NCBI GenBank assembly: GCA_934437985.1
Contig: CAKSBI010000011.1
Location: 1-53,644, forward strand
Length of the DNA stretch: 53,644 nt
From: an uncultured Lachnospiraceae bacterium
Lineage (GTDB): Bacteria; Bacillota; Clostridia; Lachnospirales; Lachnospiraceae
Reading direction: 5' to 3'
Each line of letters starts with the position of its first letter. The stretch's first letter is position 1. The notes below the pieces were generated by a model that was not told the DNA's origin, did not search any database, and saw nothing but the letters and a program-made list of their open reading frames with translations. Below, one piece after another: positions 1-8,699 of the stretch. The position numbers and the translations under genes are program-made.

Positions 1-5
1 ATATG

Positions 6-34
6 TCCTTTCAGTTGATGATACCTATATTATA
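6..34 (-). promoter_or_regulatory. Promoter -10 and RBS of a gene beyond the left edge
   Basis: Read on the minus strand, a TATAAT hexamer (34-29) is followed by AAAGGA (11-6), the arrangement of a -10 box and ribosome binding site for a minus-strand gene that starts just outside the window. The start codon itself is not inside. No convincing -35 box was found. Confidence 0.4.
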
Positions 35-89
35 TCAAAAATCATAAGAAAATGCATGAATTAATCAGCGTTTCCCTTATTTTATCGTA

Positions 90-2015
90 TTATCTTACAC
101 TCCCAAGCTCCTCAAGCCACTGCCTTGCAACGGCATCACTTGGCATTCTCCAGTCACCCCTTGGTGACAATGCCACTGAACCAACCTTAGGGCCGTCAGG
201 CAGGCATGAACGCTTGAACTGCTGTGCAAAAAACCTTCTGTAAAATGTTTCAAGCCATTTGTATATTGTATCATCCGAATAAGCCCCATCAAATGCCCTT
301 TTTGCAAGTCTGTATATCTTAGATGGTGAATACCCAAACCTCATTACGTAATACAGGAAGAAATCATGCAGTTCATATGGTCCGACAAGCTCTTCTGTCT
401 TCTGTGATATCTTTCCATCCTCAGGCGGAAGCAGCTCAGGACTTACCGGCGTGTCAAGTATATCAAGGAGTACCTCACGGAGCTTTACGTCCACAGTTGT
501 CTCTGCATAATACGAGACAAGATATCTGACAAGCGTCTTTGGCACGGAGCAGTTAACTCCATACATTGACATATGGTCACCATTGTATGTTGCCCATCCA
601 AGCGCAAGCTCTGACATATCTCCTGTACCGATCACCATGCCGCCCTGCTTATTGGCTATATCCATGAGCACCTGCGTTCTCTCACGGGCCTGGCAATTCT
701 CGTATGTTACATCATGTATGCCTTCATCCTGGCCTATATCCTCAAAATGCTTTCTTACCGATTCCTTAATATCAACCTCGACATATGATGCCCCGAGCCT
801 GTTAATCAATTCTACAGCGTTAGAATAGGTTCTGTCGGTAGTACCAAAGCAGGGCATCGTGACACCTGTCATTTTTTCCCTTGGAATCCCCGCCATATCG
901 AATGCCCTTGCCATAACAAGCAGTGCCAGTGTCGAATCAAGCCCGCCTGATACACCAACAACTGCGCTTGTCGTATTGGTATGGACAAGTCTCTTTTTAA
1001 GTCCCATTGACTGTATATTAAGAATCTCCTCGCATCTCTTATCACGCTCAGCCTTATTCCCCGGAACAAATGGTGCCGGATCTACATATCTTGTAAGCTT
1101 TGTATCAATACGCTTCATTCTGAAGCCGGCAAGTGCATAACCGGACTGCAGTGCATCATTTACCCTGTAGCTTGTCATTCTCCTTCTCTCACTTACAATT
1201 CTTCCAAGGTCAAGCTCAGTTATGATACAGTTATTGGTAAATCTCCTGCCCTCCGCAAGCACAGTACCATTTTCCGCAATAATATTATGTGCCGAGAATA
1301 CAAGGTCTGTCGAGGATTCACCCTCACCGGCATCTGCATATATATATCCTGCAACAAGCCTTGCCGACTGTCCGCTTATAAGTGCCGTTCTGTATATGTC
1401 CTTACCGGTTGTCTCATCGCTCGCCGAAAGATTAGCTATTACCGTTGCCCCGGACATTGCATGGCCGCATGACGGCGGTACAGCCATCCATACATCCTCG
1501 CATATCTCAACTCCAACCACAAGCTCTTTCATATCCAGACATTCAAATAAAATCTTCTGTCCAAATAAAACAGGCCCATCATAGCCTTCTAATGTAATCT
1601 CAGTTACTTCCCCGGCACCTGCCGCAAAATGTCTTGACTCATAAAATTCTGAATAATTAGGTATATTTGCCTTCGGAACTATTCCGAGAATGTCACCATC
1701 CTGAAATACTGCAGCTACATTATATAACCTTGATGATACCATCAGCGGAAGACCTACAATACACAGCATATCACTTCCCCTGGAGTTTGTTACAAGTCTG
1801 ACAAGCGACCTGACTGCATTATCAAGAAGCACATCCTGCAAAAAAAGATCCCCACATGTATATCCCGTCAGGCACAACTCAGGGAATACGACAATTCTTA
1901 CGTCCTGCTCCTTACAGTTATCTATAATCCCCTGAATTGAAGCTTCATTATATTCTGTATCTGCAACTCTTATATCCGGTGTTGCCGCTGCAACTTTAAC
2001 ATAACCATCCTTCAT
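90..2015 (-). CDS. nadE: Glutamine-dependent NAD+ synthetase
   Basis: Makes NAD+ from deamido-NAD+, ATP and glutamine, the last step of NAD biosynthesis, in the cytosol. The 641-residue length is that of the two-domain, glutamine-hydrolysing type. The N-terminal nitrilase-like amidotransferase domain (about 1-290) shows the expected catalytic triad: Glu46 in FPELCLTGY, Lys115 in VPKANIPNYSEF and Cys172 in GVEICEDVW. The C-terminal ATP pyrophosphatase domain carries the P-loop SGGLDS at 356-361 and the GTGDMSELALGW motif. It is the last gene of the minus-strand cluster that starts at 7246, 46 nt after the trmN6-like gene, so it may be cotranscribed, although nadE is not a usual member of this cluster. 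Nothing looks broken. Confidence 0.96.
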   Translation of the reverse strand: MKDGYVKVAAATPDIRVADTEYNEASIQGIIDNCKEQDVRIVVFPELCLTGYTCGDLFLQDVLLDNAVRSLVRLVTNSRGSDMLCIVGLPLMVSSRLYNVAAVFQDGDILGIVPKANIPNYSEFYESRHFAAGAGEVTEITLEGYDGPVLFGQKILFECLDMKELVVGVEICEDVWMAVPPSCGHAMSGATVIANLSASDETTGKDIYRTALISGQSARLVAGYIYADAGEGESSTDLVFSAHNIIAENGTVLAEGRRFTNNCIITELDLGRIVSERRRMTSYRVNDALQSGYALAGFRMKRIDTKLTRYVDPAPFVPGNKAERDKRCEEILNIQSMGLKKRLVHTNTTSAVVGVSGGLDSTLALLVMARAFDMAGIPREKMTGVTMPCFGTTDRTYSNAVELINRLGASYVEVDIKESVRKHFEDIGQDEGIHDVTYENCQARERTQVLMDIANKQGGMVIGTGDMSELALGWATYNGDHMSMYGVNCSVPKTLVRYLVSYYAETTVDVKLREVLLDILDTPVSPELLPPEDGKISQKTEELVGPYELHDFFLYYVMRFGYSPSKIYRLAKRAFDGAYSDDTIYKWLETFYRRFFAQQFKRSCLPDGPKVGSVALSPRGDWRMPSDAVARQWLEELGSVR

Positions 2016-2061
2016 TATATCTGTCTCCTCTGTTTCTGACTATTATTATGCAGTTATCCCA

Positions 2062-2823
2062 TTAAAAACCATAATCACGGATTATCTCTTCCGTATACTC
2101 ACCCGGCGAATTATATATTATAAGCGGCTTCTCCATTGCAAGCCTTGGCCTGCCGCCCCTTACAGCCTCAATAAGAACCATTGACGGTTCTTTATCCACA
2201 TATGGGTAGACAAGCCTTGTCCGCTTTGGTTCAAGCCCATATTTTGTGAAACACGCGTATACCTCCACGAGCCTGAACGGCCTGTGGACCATATAAAATC
2301 TGCCTCCGGGCTTAAGCACCTTCGCTCCCTGGCCTATAACATCATCAAGGGTACAGGCAACCTCATGCCTTGCAATTGCCTTTGGTGATTCAGGGTTGAC
2401 AAGTCCATGGTGCGCTGACATATATGGCGGATTAGATACAATAACATCATACGATGATGCCCCAAATATGCCGGCCGCATCCTTTATATCTCCACACACA
2501 ATATCAATTCTTTCCTGAATATTATTAATCAATACGCTTCTTCTTGCCATGTCTGCGCTTTCAGGCTGCAATTCCAGTCCCGTAAAATGCCCTCCCGGGG
2601 TTTTTGCCTCCAAAAGAATAGGAAGAATACCTGTACCGGTTCCCATGTCCAGTACACGCTCTCCCTTCTTAATATGGGCAAACCCGGATAAAAGCACTGC
2701 ATCCATTCCGAAACAGAACTTCTCCGGATTCTGTATTATATAGTAGTTATTGCGCATAAGATCGTCAAGACGCTCTCCCGGCAACAACAATCCATTAATA
2801 TTACCGTCAGTGTTACTACTCAT
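2062..2823 (-). CDS. tRNA1(Val) adenine-N6 methyltransferase-like protein (YabB/TrmN6 family)
   Basis: A class I SAM-dependent methyltransferase of the TrmN6/YabB group, predicted to make m6A in tRNA; the exact target base is inferred from the family. The SAM-binding motif I is DMGTGTGILPILL and the N6-adenine catalytic motif is NPPY in VSNPPYMS. The frame is open upstream to 2961, but that stretch only shadows the ricT reading frame. The ATG at 2823 gives MSSNTDGNING, sits about 12 nt after an AAGGAAGG ribosome binding site and overlaps the ricT stop by 8 bases, which is typical translational coupling. This gives 253 residues, the family's usual size. In Bacillus, yabB lies in the same neighbourhood as yaaT and holB, which supports the call. 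Confidence 0.88.
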   Translation of the reverse strand: MSSNTDGNINGLLLPGERLDDLMRNNYYIIQNPEKFCFGMDAVLLSGFAHIKKGERVLDMGTGTGILPILLEAKTPGGHFTGLELQPESADMARRSVLINNIQERIDIVCGDIKDAAGIFGASSYDVIVSNPPYMSAHHGLVNPESPKAIARHEVACTLDDVIGQGAKVLKPGGRFYMVHRPFRLVEVYACFTKYGLEPKRTRLVYPYVDKEPSMVLIEAVRGGRPRLAMEKPLIIYNSPGEYTEEIIRDYGF

Positions 2824-3718
2824 CAAGCTTTGACTTTCCTTCCTTCTTTTCAAGCATCTCAAGCTGCTTAAGCTCATCATCAACAGCCGCATTATCCTTA
2901 CGTCTCTTAGCCTTGAACTTAAGCTCACCAACAGGATATTCACGAACCTCCTTCTCGTCATTAACCGTTACAATAACCTTAACAAGCTGTTTTAATACGC
3001 TTACGCTCTGAACCTCGCCCTTAAGGTTATCAGAAGTTCTTACAAAATCCCCAACATTTGGAAGGTTTTTGTTGAGCTCCTCGTATGCTTCCTCTTCATT
3101 CTTAAGACAACACATAAGCCTTCCGCATATTCCTGATATCTTCGCAGGATTAAGTGACAGATTCTGTTCCTTAGCCATCTTAATAGATACCGGTGCAAAT
3201 TCTGACAAAAAGCTGTTACAGCACAACACACGGCCACATACACCAATTCCGCCCAGTATCTTAGTCTCATCCCTTACACCGATCTGGCGAAGCTCAATTC
3301 TTGTACGGAATACTGCTGCCAGAGACTTAACAAGCTCTCTGAAATCCACTCTTCCATCTGCTGTAAAATAGAATAATACCTTGTTATTATCAAATGTATA
3401 TTCCACATCAATAAGCTTCATATCTAATTCAAACTTTTTAATCTTCTCAAGACATATCCTGAAAGCCTCTTTCTCCTTAACACGGTTCTCAGCTTCCTTT
3501 TTATCATCTTCCACTGTTGCAGCCCTTATTACCGGTTTAAGCGGCTGAACTACCTTTTCGTCTTCAACTTCTCTATTGCCAAGAATAACCTCACCATATT
3601 CCACGCCTCTGGCTGTCTCTACAATTACATGCTGACCTCTGGTCATAGCAATCTCACCCGGATCAAAATAATATACCTTTCCGGCCCTTCTGAACCTGAC
3701 TCCTATAACTGTAACCAT
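2816..3718 (-). CDS. ricT: PSP1-domain protein RicT (YaaT)
   Basis: Homologue of Bacillus YaaT/RicT, a member of the RicA-RicF-RicT complex that works with RNase Y in mRNA maturation and affects sporulation and competence. The PSP1 domain occupies roughly residues 60-190. Diagnostic paired cysteine motifs are visible: CGRVLCCNSF, and about 30 residues later CGRLMCCL, the Fe-S-cluster ligands known from this family. The C-terminal tail is rich in Lys and Glu. It starts with ATG directly after the holB stop (no gap) and overlaps the trmN6-like gene by 8 bases, so these three are surely one transcript. Confidence 0.93.
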   Translation of the reverse strand: MVTVIGVRFRRAGKVYYFDPGEIAMTRGQHVIVETARGVEYGEVILGNREVEDEKVVQPLKPVIRAATVEDDKKEAENRVKEKEAFRICLEKIKKFELDMKLIDVEYTFDNNKVLFYFTADGRVDFRELVKSLAAVFRTRIELRQIGVRDETKILGGIGVCGRVLCCNSFLSEFAPVSIKMAKEQNLSLNPAKISGICGRLMCCLKNEEEAYEELNKNLPNVGDFVRTSDNLKGEVQSVSVLKQLVKVIVTVNDEKEVREYPVGELKFKAKRRKDNAAVDDELKQLEMLEKKEGKSKLDE

Positions 3719-4765
3719 CTATGATATCTCCTTTAATGTAATAAGCAGAAGCTCCATTGTTACTTCAAAATTAACATTGGCATTAAGTCTCTGCTTTGCT
3801 TTATCGATTGCATTAACGCAACGTTCTATATTCTCATAGCTCCTTATTCTTGCCTGTCTGTCTATATCAGCAGCCTCTTCTTTGAACAGAAGCATTGATG
3901 GATCCTTAACTGCCTTATACAGCAGAATGTCCCTGTACCACAGAAGAATTATGTCAAGATAATCATCAACAACGTAATTCTCTGACTTAATACGCTTAGC
4001 TATGTCCATAAGCTCATCCGTTCTCTTATTAGCAAGGCTCTTGACAGCCCTGATAACCTCATCCTTAGTCGCAATAAAATCCTCATCGGTGGCGTACCTT
4101 ATTGCCTTACCGATATTACCCTGTGCAAACACGGCACTTGTCTGTGCAATATAATCAGGCAGCTTATAGTTCTTCATAAGGTAATCCTCAATAACCTTCT
4201 CTGAAAGTGGTCTAAGATTAAGCTGCACACACCTTGATAATATGGTAGGAAGTAATGAACCGACACTCTCGGCTATCAGCATAATTACGGCATATTCCGG
4301 CGGCTCCTCTATCGTCTTAAGCAGGGCATTCTGTGCCTGCTCAGTCATCTTATCTGCCTCCGGAATAATATATATCTTATATGGACCGGCATATGGCTTA
4401 ATATCAACCTTGTTATTAATCTGTTCCCTTATATCATCAACACCTATTGACTTCTTATCATGGGTAAGCGTTATAACATCAGGCTGATTACCGCTTGCCA
4501 TCTGGAGGCACGAACGGCACTCTCCGCAAGGCTTGTCAAATCCGTCTATATCCCATTCGTCATAATCCCTGCTGCACTGGAGTGCAGCCGCAAACAACCG
4601 CGCAAGCTCCGTTCTCCCACTCCCCTTTTCACCACAGAAGATATACGCATGTGCCACCTTCCTGCGGCATGCCGACTTTTTGATAAAGTCCTTAATCTGA
4701 TCCTGTCCTACTATATGTTCATATCCTCTCATATAATATCTCTCCCACTTATAATATCTCTCCAT
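3719..4765 (-). CDS. holB: DNA polymerase III subunit delta'
   Basis: Clamp-loader subunit delta' of the replicative polymerase. It starts with the AAA+ fold: GQDQIKDFIKK, then a P-loop-like GEKGSGRTEL, a Zn-finger region (C in LQCSRDYDEW, CGECRSC), sensor-region text LLKTIEEPPEYAVIMLIAE, and SRCVQLNLRPL, the SRC motif. The P-loop Lys is replaced by Arg, so ATP binding is doubtful, as is common for delta'. The start is ambiguous: the first ATG (4765) follows AGGAAG, but the first 12 residues are a tandem copy (ERYYKW-ERYYMR, 18-bp repeat) and family members begin at the sequence equivalent to MRGYEHIVGQ, so 4732 may be the real start. Flanked by yaaR and ricT as in Bacillus. Confidence 0.92.
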   Translation of the reverse strand: MERYYKWERYYMRGYEHIVGQDQIKDFIKKSACRRKVAHAYIFCGEKGSGRTELARLFAAALQCSRDYDEWDIDGFDKPCGECRSCLQMASGNQPDVITLTHDKKSIGVDDIREQINNKVDIKPYAGPYKIYIIPEADKMTEQAQNALLKTIEEPPEYAVIMLIAESVGSLLPTILSRCVQLNLRPLSEKVIEDYLMKNYKLPDYIAQTSAVFAQGNIGKAIRYATDEDFIATKDEVIRAVKSLANKRTDELMDIAKRIKSENYVVDDYLDIILLWYRDILLYKAVKDPSMLLFKEEAADIDRQARIRSYENIERCVNAIDKAKQRLNANVNFEVTMELLLITLKEIS

Positions 4766-4789
4766 CTTCTTCCTGTGTTAATATATCAA

Positions 4790-5230
4790 CTATGTTAGTA
4801 TATCAAGCAAAAGTCCCTGTATCTCATCTATCTTTGACAATATCGCAATATTATCCTTCTCGTCACTAATAAGCTCCCTGGCAAGCTCATCAAGCTTCTG
4901 ATCCACAAGCTTCACCATCCCATATACACGGTGCCTTCCTTTTCTGTCAAGAAAATTCTCTCTTGAAAACTCATGTGACCTGCTCACTATCTCATTCATA
5001 AAATCCTTAATAAGAGCACGGTAACGCCTCATATCACGCACGTCCATATGCTTGCCAAGCTTCTTACCGTGCGCAGTAATCTCACTCATCATTATCGTAA
5101 GACGCTCTTTCAGCCCCTGCTCTTCAATATTGCTTATAAGTGTAAACTTAAATGTACCATCAGATTCCTGAACGGTACTCTTCATCTCAGGCTTATTAAC
5201 CTGCTGCATCTGATTAACCCTTATATCCAA
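4790..5230 (-). CDS. yaaR: YaaR family protein (DUF327)
   Basis: A 146-residue, mostly helical cytosolic protein matching the YaaR/DUF327 family by its length, its place between the kinase gene and holB, and its content: a region around [20 protein letters not shown], then [18 protein letters not shown], and [19 protein letters not shown]. The family's molecular role is unknown. Its constant position beside holB and ricT suggests a link to replication or to the Ric proteins, but nothing in the sequence proves it. It has its own start codon and is 24 nt before the holB start, so it belongs to the same operon. Confidence 0.88.
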   Translation of the reverse strand: MDIRVNQMQQVNKPEMKSTVQESDGTFKFTLISNIEEQGLKERLTIMMSEITAHGKKLGKHMDVRDMRRYRALIKDFMNEIVSRSHEFSRENFLDRKGRHRVYGMVKLVDQKLDELARELISDEKDNIAILSKIDEIQGLLLDILT

Positions 5231-5271
5231 TGCACTACCCCCTTACTTAAGTATAACACATTCAGGGTTGT

Positions 5272-5856
5272 TTACCTAACACTTTTTATATCATTAACTA
5301 TATCTGCAACACATTCCTTAATACTGTTATTAACATAGCATCTGTCAATCCCGGCACTTGCAAGCTTATCCTCTGAAAAATCCCTCTCATCCGCAAGATA
5401 ACGCCTGCATATCTCCTCACAATTAGGATTGGCCTGTCTTTTCTCCCTGTTAACCGCACGCCTGAGGCGCTCGAAGTCATCTACTTTAATATATATCGGA
5501 ACAACCAGCCCATCACCGTAATATTCCTTAAGGCTCACATAAGCCTCAAGTGTGCCTATCATCGCATATCTGATATCAGTCTGCCTGACAAGTTCGTTGT
5601 CGTCAACCGTAAAATAATGCCATATTCCATGAACCGTATCATACTGCCTGTGCTCCACGATCAGTCCTGCTGCTTCCAGCTCCCCCATACGCTCCTCATT
5701 AACGAAATGATACTCATGCCCCTCTATCTCGCCTGTCCGTCTGGGTCTTGTAGTATATGGCACAATCTTTGTAAGGCCAAGCTGCTTATTCCTGAGCAGC
5801 TTGTTAAATATGGTATCTTTACCTGTTGCACTCTTACCCATTATCACATATATCAT
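5272..5856 (-). CDS. Guanylate kinase-like P-loop nucleotide kinase
   Basis: 194 residues with the guanylate kinase fold: a modified P-loop GKSATGKDT at residues 7-15, then the GMP-binding region with YTTRPRRTGEIEGHEYHFV and HRQYDTVHGIWHYF, and a lid-like RRAVNREKRQ. It would phosphorylate GMP or a related nucleotide. True Gmk proteins have GPSGVGKST-like loops, so this may be a divergent paralogue with another substrate. It occupies the slot where Bacillus carries thymidylate kinase (tmk) between yaaO and yaaR, and its start overlaps the end of the decarboxylase gene by 23 bases. Function beyond nucleotide kinase is not certain. Confidence 0.82.
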   Translation of the reverse strand: MIYVIMGKSATGKDTIFNKLLRNKQLGLTKIVPYTTRPRRTGEIEGHEYHFVNEERMGELEAAGLIVEHRQYDTVHGIWHYFTVDDNELVRQTDIRYAMIGTLEAYVSLKEYYGDGLVVPIYIKVDDFERLRRAVNREKRQANPNCEEICRRYLADERDFSEDKLASAGIDRCYVNNSIKECVADIVNDIKSVR

Positions 5857-7246
5857 AACGAATCACCTTTATCATCCGGCAGTCTGTATCTGCCATTCCA
5901 ATAATATCATATCCCCTGTCCGAAAAATCAAGCAGCTGCCTTATACACTCCCTGCTTATCCTCTCTCCCGGGACAATATAAGGAATTCCCGGCGGATATA
6001 TATATACCATCTCACCAGCTGTCATCCCCTCTGCTTCTGTAAGCTCTGTAAATATGCAGTCTGCGTGCATGGCTGTATCAATATCACATACATACTCATT
6101 AGCCGGATATATTACGCTGCTGCCTTCTGTATCATACAATGTCGTCAATTCAGAATCCATCTCCATAAGAGCATCCACAAGCCGGTCATATGCCTCTTCT
6201 GTATCCCATACACTTGTCATGAGTATTACATACTCCTTTGATGACATCTCAGGCTGCAAAGCATAACGCTCCCTCAATATATTATAACATTTACGGCCAT
6301 CAATTGCCACTCTGTCTGTGCATACAACTATTTTAGAAGCATCACGGTCTATACCATAAGGGAGTATGTACAGATTTTTCAGCATACCCAGTCTTGCATA
6401 CAGCTTTTTTAGTCTCTCTGCATATGCTTCATAGTCCTGCTGACCATCCTTTGACAGATAATCCATACAATAATCTATAGAACCCATAAGCAGATACGAC
6501 GGACTGCTGCTCTGGTATACCGACAGATATCTCTCTATCCGTGACCTGTCAACACGGTCACTGCATATATGAAGAAGCGCAGTCTGTGTAAATGCAGGCA
6601 GCGTCTTATGAATTCCATGAATTACAATATCAGCACCAAGACAGACAGCACTCTCCGGAAACATATCATGCCACATAAAATGGGCACCATGTGCCTCATC
6701 TACAATAAGCGGTATTCCATGTTCATGCACAACCCCGGCAATTTCACTGATATCCGACACTACACCTTCATAAGTTGGCGACGTAATAACAACGCAGCTT
6801 ATATTCTTACCGGCCTCAAGGGCCATTTTTACATCCTCTGCTGTTATAACCTGTCCGGCAATGCCCCCACTCTCACACGGCCACACATAGCGTGGGATCA
6901 GCCCCCTTACCATGACCGCATTATATACCGCTTTGTGACAGTTTCTGGCAATAAGAACCTCTTTTCCGCTTTCAGTACATGCAGATATTGCCGCAAGAAT
7001 TCCGCCGGTGCATCCATTTATAAGAAAATATGTTGACCCTGTTCCATACATCGCCGATGCCTTATCCTGCGATTCCTTAATACACCCCTGCGCATGGTGA
7101 AGGTCATCAAATCCATCAATCTCGGTAATATCAAGCCCATACGGATCAATCAGTGGTGCTTTTATGTTATTCCTCTTATGCCCGGGCATATGGAACGGAT
7201 ATACATCCGCCCCATTATGCCTGCCAAGCTGTTCATATAGTGTCAT
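5834..7246 (-). CDS. Orn/Lys/Arg decarboxylase family PLP enzyme (YaaO-like)
   Basis: Fold-type I PLP-dependent decarboxylase of 470 residues, the short single-unit form related to Bacillus YaaO and SpeA; the substrate (lysine, ornithine or arginine) cannot be told from sequence. Visible marks: the N-terminal MPGHKRN motif at 20-26, the GGxxA region CTGGILAAISAC, the cofactor-binding VDEAHGAHF at 182-190, and the PLP lysine Lys214 in HGIHKTLPAFTQ. The C-terminal domain contains the family signature near IYPPGIPYIVPGE. It is the first gene of the minus-strand cluster; its ATG is preceded by AAGGAAA. Confidence 0.9.
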   Translation of the reverse strand: MTLYEQLGRHNGADVYPFHMPGHKRNNIKAPLIDPYGLDITEIDGFDDLHHAQGCIKESQDKASAMYGTGSTYFLINGCTGGILAAISACTESGKEVLIARNCHKAVYNAVMVRGLIPRYVWPCESGGIAGQVITAEDVKMALEAGKNISCVVITSPTYEGVVSDISEIAGVVHEHGIPLIVDEAHGAHFMWHDMFPESAVCLGADIVIHGIHKTLPAFTQTALLHICSDRVDRSRIERYLSVYQSSSPSYLLMGSIDYCMDYLSKDGQQDYEAYAERLKKLYARLGMLKNLYILPYGIDRDASKIVVCTDRVAIDGRKCYNILRERYALQPEMSSKEYVILMTSVWDTEEAYDRLVDALMEMDSELTTLYDTEGSSVIYPANEYVCDIDTAMHADCIFTELTEAEGMTAGEMVYIYPPGIPYIVPGERISRECIRQLLDFSDRGYDIIGMADTDCRMIKVIRYDICDNG

Positions 7247-7406
7247 ATGTTAATTTCCTTATTGTGTTATTATTTTCTATCGCATTTTCTGTTATACCTG
7301 ACTTATATTTTTCCATTATCATTTCTTTCATACTTACATTTATCAATTCCCGATATGCTTTTTACTATATATGCTGTATATGGTTATGTCAACAAGCCCA
7401 TTGCTA

Positions 7407-7567
7407 TATTACATCCGGTATATGCCCGGCTTTGTATTACATCCTGTATGAACTGCCGCTGTATTACACTAGGTATAAACCATCGACATATTACACGAGG
7501 TATGAACCATCGAAGTATTACACCCGGATATTATCCCTGCATGTAACGTCCGGGGATAATTCCCGGC
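7407..7567. repeat. Degenerate 27-bp tandem repeat array in divergent intergenic region
   Basis: The 370 bp between the divergent decarboxylase (start 7246) and EIIA (start 7617) genes hold no gene. Copies of TATTACAC-NN-GGTATGAACC begin at 7407, 7435, 7462, 7489 and 7516 (steps of 28, 27, 27 and 27), and a weaker sixth copy at about 7542 contains the near-palindrome CCGGGGATAATTCCCGG (7550-7566). The third and fourth copies are nearly identical. Seen directly; whether it is a regulator-binding array or a neutral minisatellite is unknown. The rest, 7247-7400, is AT-rich promoter-like DNA. Confidence 0.7.
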
Positions 7568-7616
7568 AAAATGGCTCATACTGTTATCAATATAAGGTTA
7601 TTTGGAGGTATGGACA

Positions 7617-8117
7617 ATGTTTTTTAAAAGCTTTTCAAGACAATCCGGCAGTCATAAGGATAATAATATTATTATAAGCCCTCTTTCCGGCGAGCTTATT
7701 CCCCTGACATCAGTTAACGACGAGGTTTTTTCACAGGGTATCTTAGGTGAAGGTGCAGCGGTCATACCCGATGCCGGACAGCTTTACGCCCCTGCTGATG
7801 CCGTAGTCCTTGATGTATTTGACACAAAGCATGCTATTACGCTCATTTGTGATAACGGTGCCGAGCTGCTTATCCATATTGGACTTGATACAGTTAATCT
7901 TGAAGGCAGGCCATTTAGCCCAAAAGCCACCAAGGGTGACCGTGTAAAAGCCGGCGACCTTATTATGGAATTTGATATCAACGAGATTATTACAAGCGGT
8001 TACGACCCTGTAACACCGATAATCATTTCCAATTATGATAAGTTTACTTTAGATATTCATGCTCCCGGCAAGATTAATGCAGGAGAACAGATCATTAAGC
8101 TTTCAGGTAATTCCTAA
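7617..8117 (+). CDS. PTS glucose-family EIIA domain protein
   Basis: A stand-alone EIIA-Glc (Crr-like) phosphocarrier, 166 residues. It takes phosphate from HPr and passes it to a glucose-family EIIB, or acts in regulation. The two family histidines are present: His72 in TKHAITL and the phosphorylated His87 in LLIHIGLDTV. The glycine-rich strands ISPLSGELIPL and GEGAAVIPDAGQLYAPADA match the family's start. The ATG at 7617 is chosen because GGAGG at 7604-7608 lies 8 nt upstream; the reading frame stays open to a TTG inside that ribosome binding site. No IIB or IIC partner lies next to it, so it probably serves a transporter encoded elsewhere. Confidence 0.92.
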   Translation: MFFKSFSRQSGSHKDNNIIISPLSGELIPLTSVNDEVFSQGILGEGAAVIPDAGQLYAPADAVVLDVFDTKHAITLICDNGAELLIHIGLDTVNLEGRPFSPKATKGDRVKAGDLIMEFDINEIITSGYDPVTPIIISNYDKFTLDIHAPGKINAGEQIIKLSGNS

Positions 8118-8136
8118 TGCATCATTTTATATATAA

Positions 8137-8683
8137 CCACATTTTTACGCAAAATGTTACCAGCACAGATCCTATGTCATTGTCTACCGTAACATTGCCA
8201 ATATACGCCAGGATTTACATGACGGTATGTATGTCGATGAGTCCGGCACCGGATTTTCTTTAAGAGATTATAAAGACATGCTGCTTATTATTGGCGGCGG
8301 TCATAAAACCGGAAAATGTACCGGTGGCTATTCCAATATAAGCAGCTTTGCAGAAAAACATTATCCTGAAGCAGCCGAATGTTACAGATATGCGACACAG
8401 GACTGTATGACACTTGATAAAGTCCCATATATCGGACACTACTCTAAACGCACCCACAATATATATGTCGCAACCGGCTTCAATTCTCCACAGGCAGCTG
8501 GCAGTTAACATCTGTAATGCAACTGCCAACTTGTTAAAACCATTACGTAAAAGATGCGCCCACCTTGGCTGCGCCCTGACCTGGAATCCTGATGAAAAGA
8601 CATGGGACTGTCCGTGCCACGGCTCAAGATTCTCAAAGGACGGTAAAGTTATTAACAATCCCGCCAACAGGAACCTCAGCTGA
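8137..8683 (+). pseudogene. Remnant of FAD-dependent oxidoreductase with C-terminal Rieske domain
   Basis: The frame after the stop at 8134-8136 reads AKCYQHRSYVIVYRN, then DGMYVDESG, GGGHKTGKC, TQDCMTLDKVPYIGHYS and IYVATGFNS, the C-terminal half of a DAO-type FAD oxidoreductase of the YhfW kind. After about 8490 the homology continues one frame over: QLAVNICNATANLL, then a Rieske [2Fe-2S] site with CAHLGC and CPCHGS, and DGKVINNPANRNLS ending at 8683. So the N-terminal FAD-binding half is missing and a small internal deletion near 8487-8495 has shifted the frame. No ribosome binding site fits a new start. Intact relatives are redox enzymes of unknown substrate. Confidence 0.8.
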
Positions 8684-8699
8684 TGTGCCGTCGCTTACT

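Noticed and set aside
7407..7567. CRISPR array
   Set aside because: The units are degenerate and directly adjoin; there are no unique spacers of constant length and no cas genes.
7153..7677. Open frame with YYTRYEPSK-type 9-residue repeats
   Set aside because: The repeat is only the 27-bp DNA array read in frame; there is no ribosome binding site, and it runs into the EIIA gene and back into the decarboxylase gene on the other strand.
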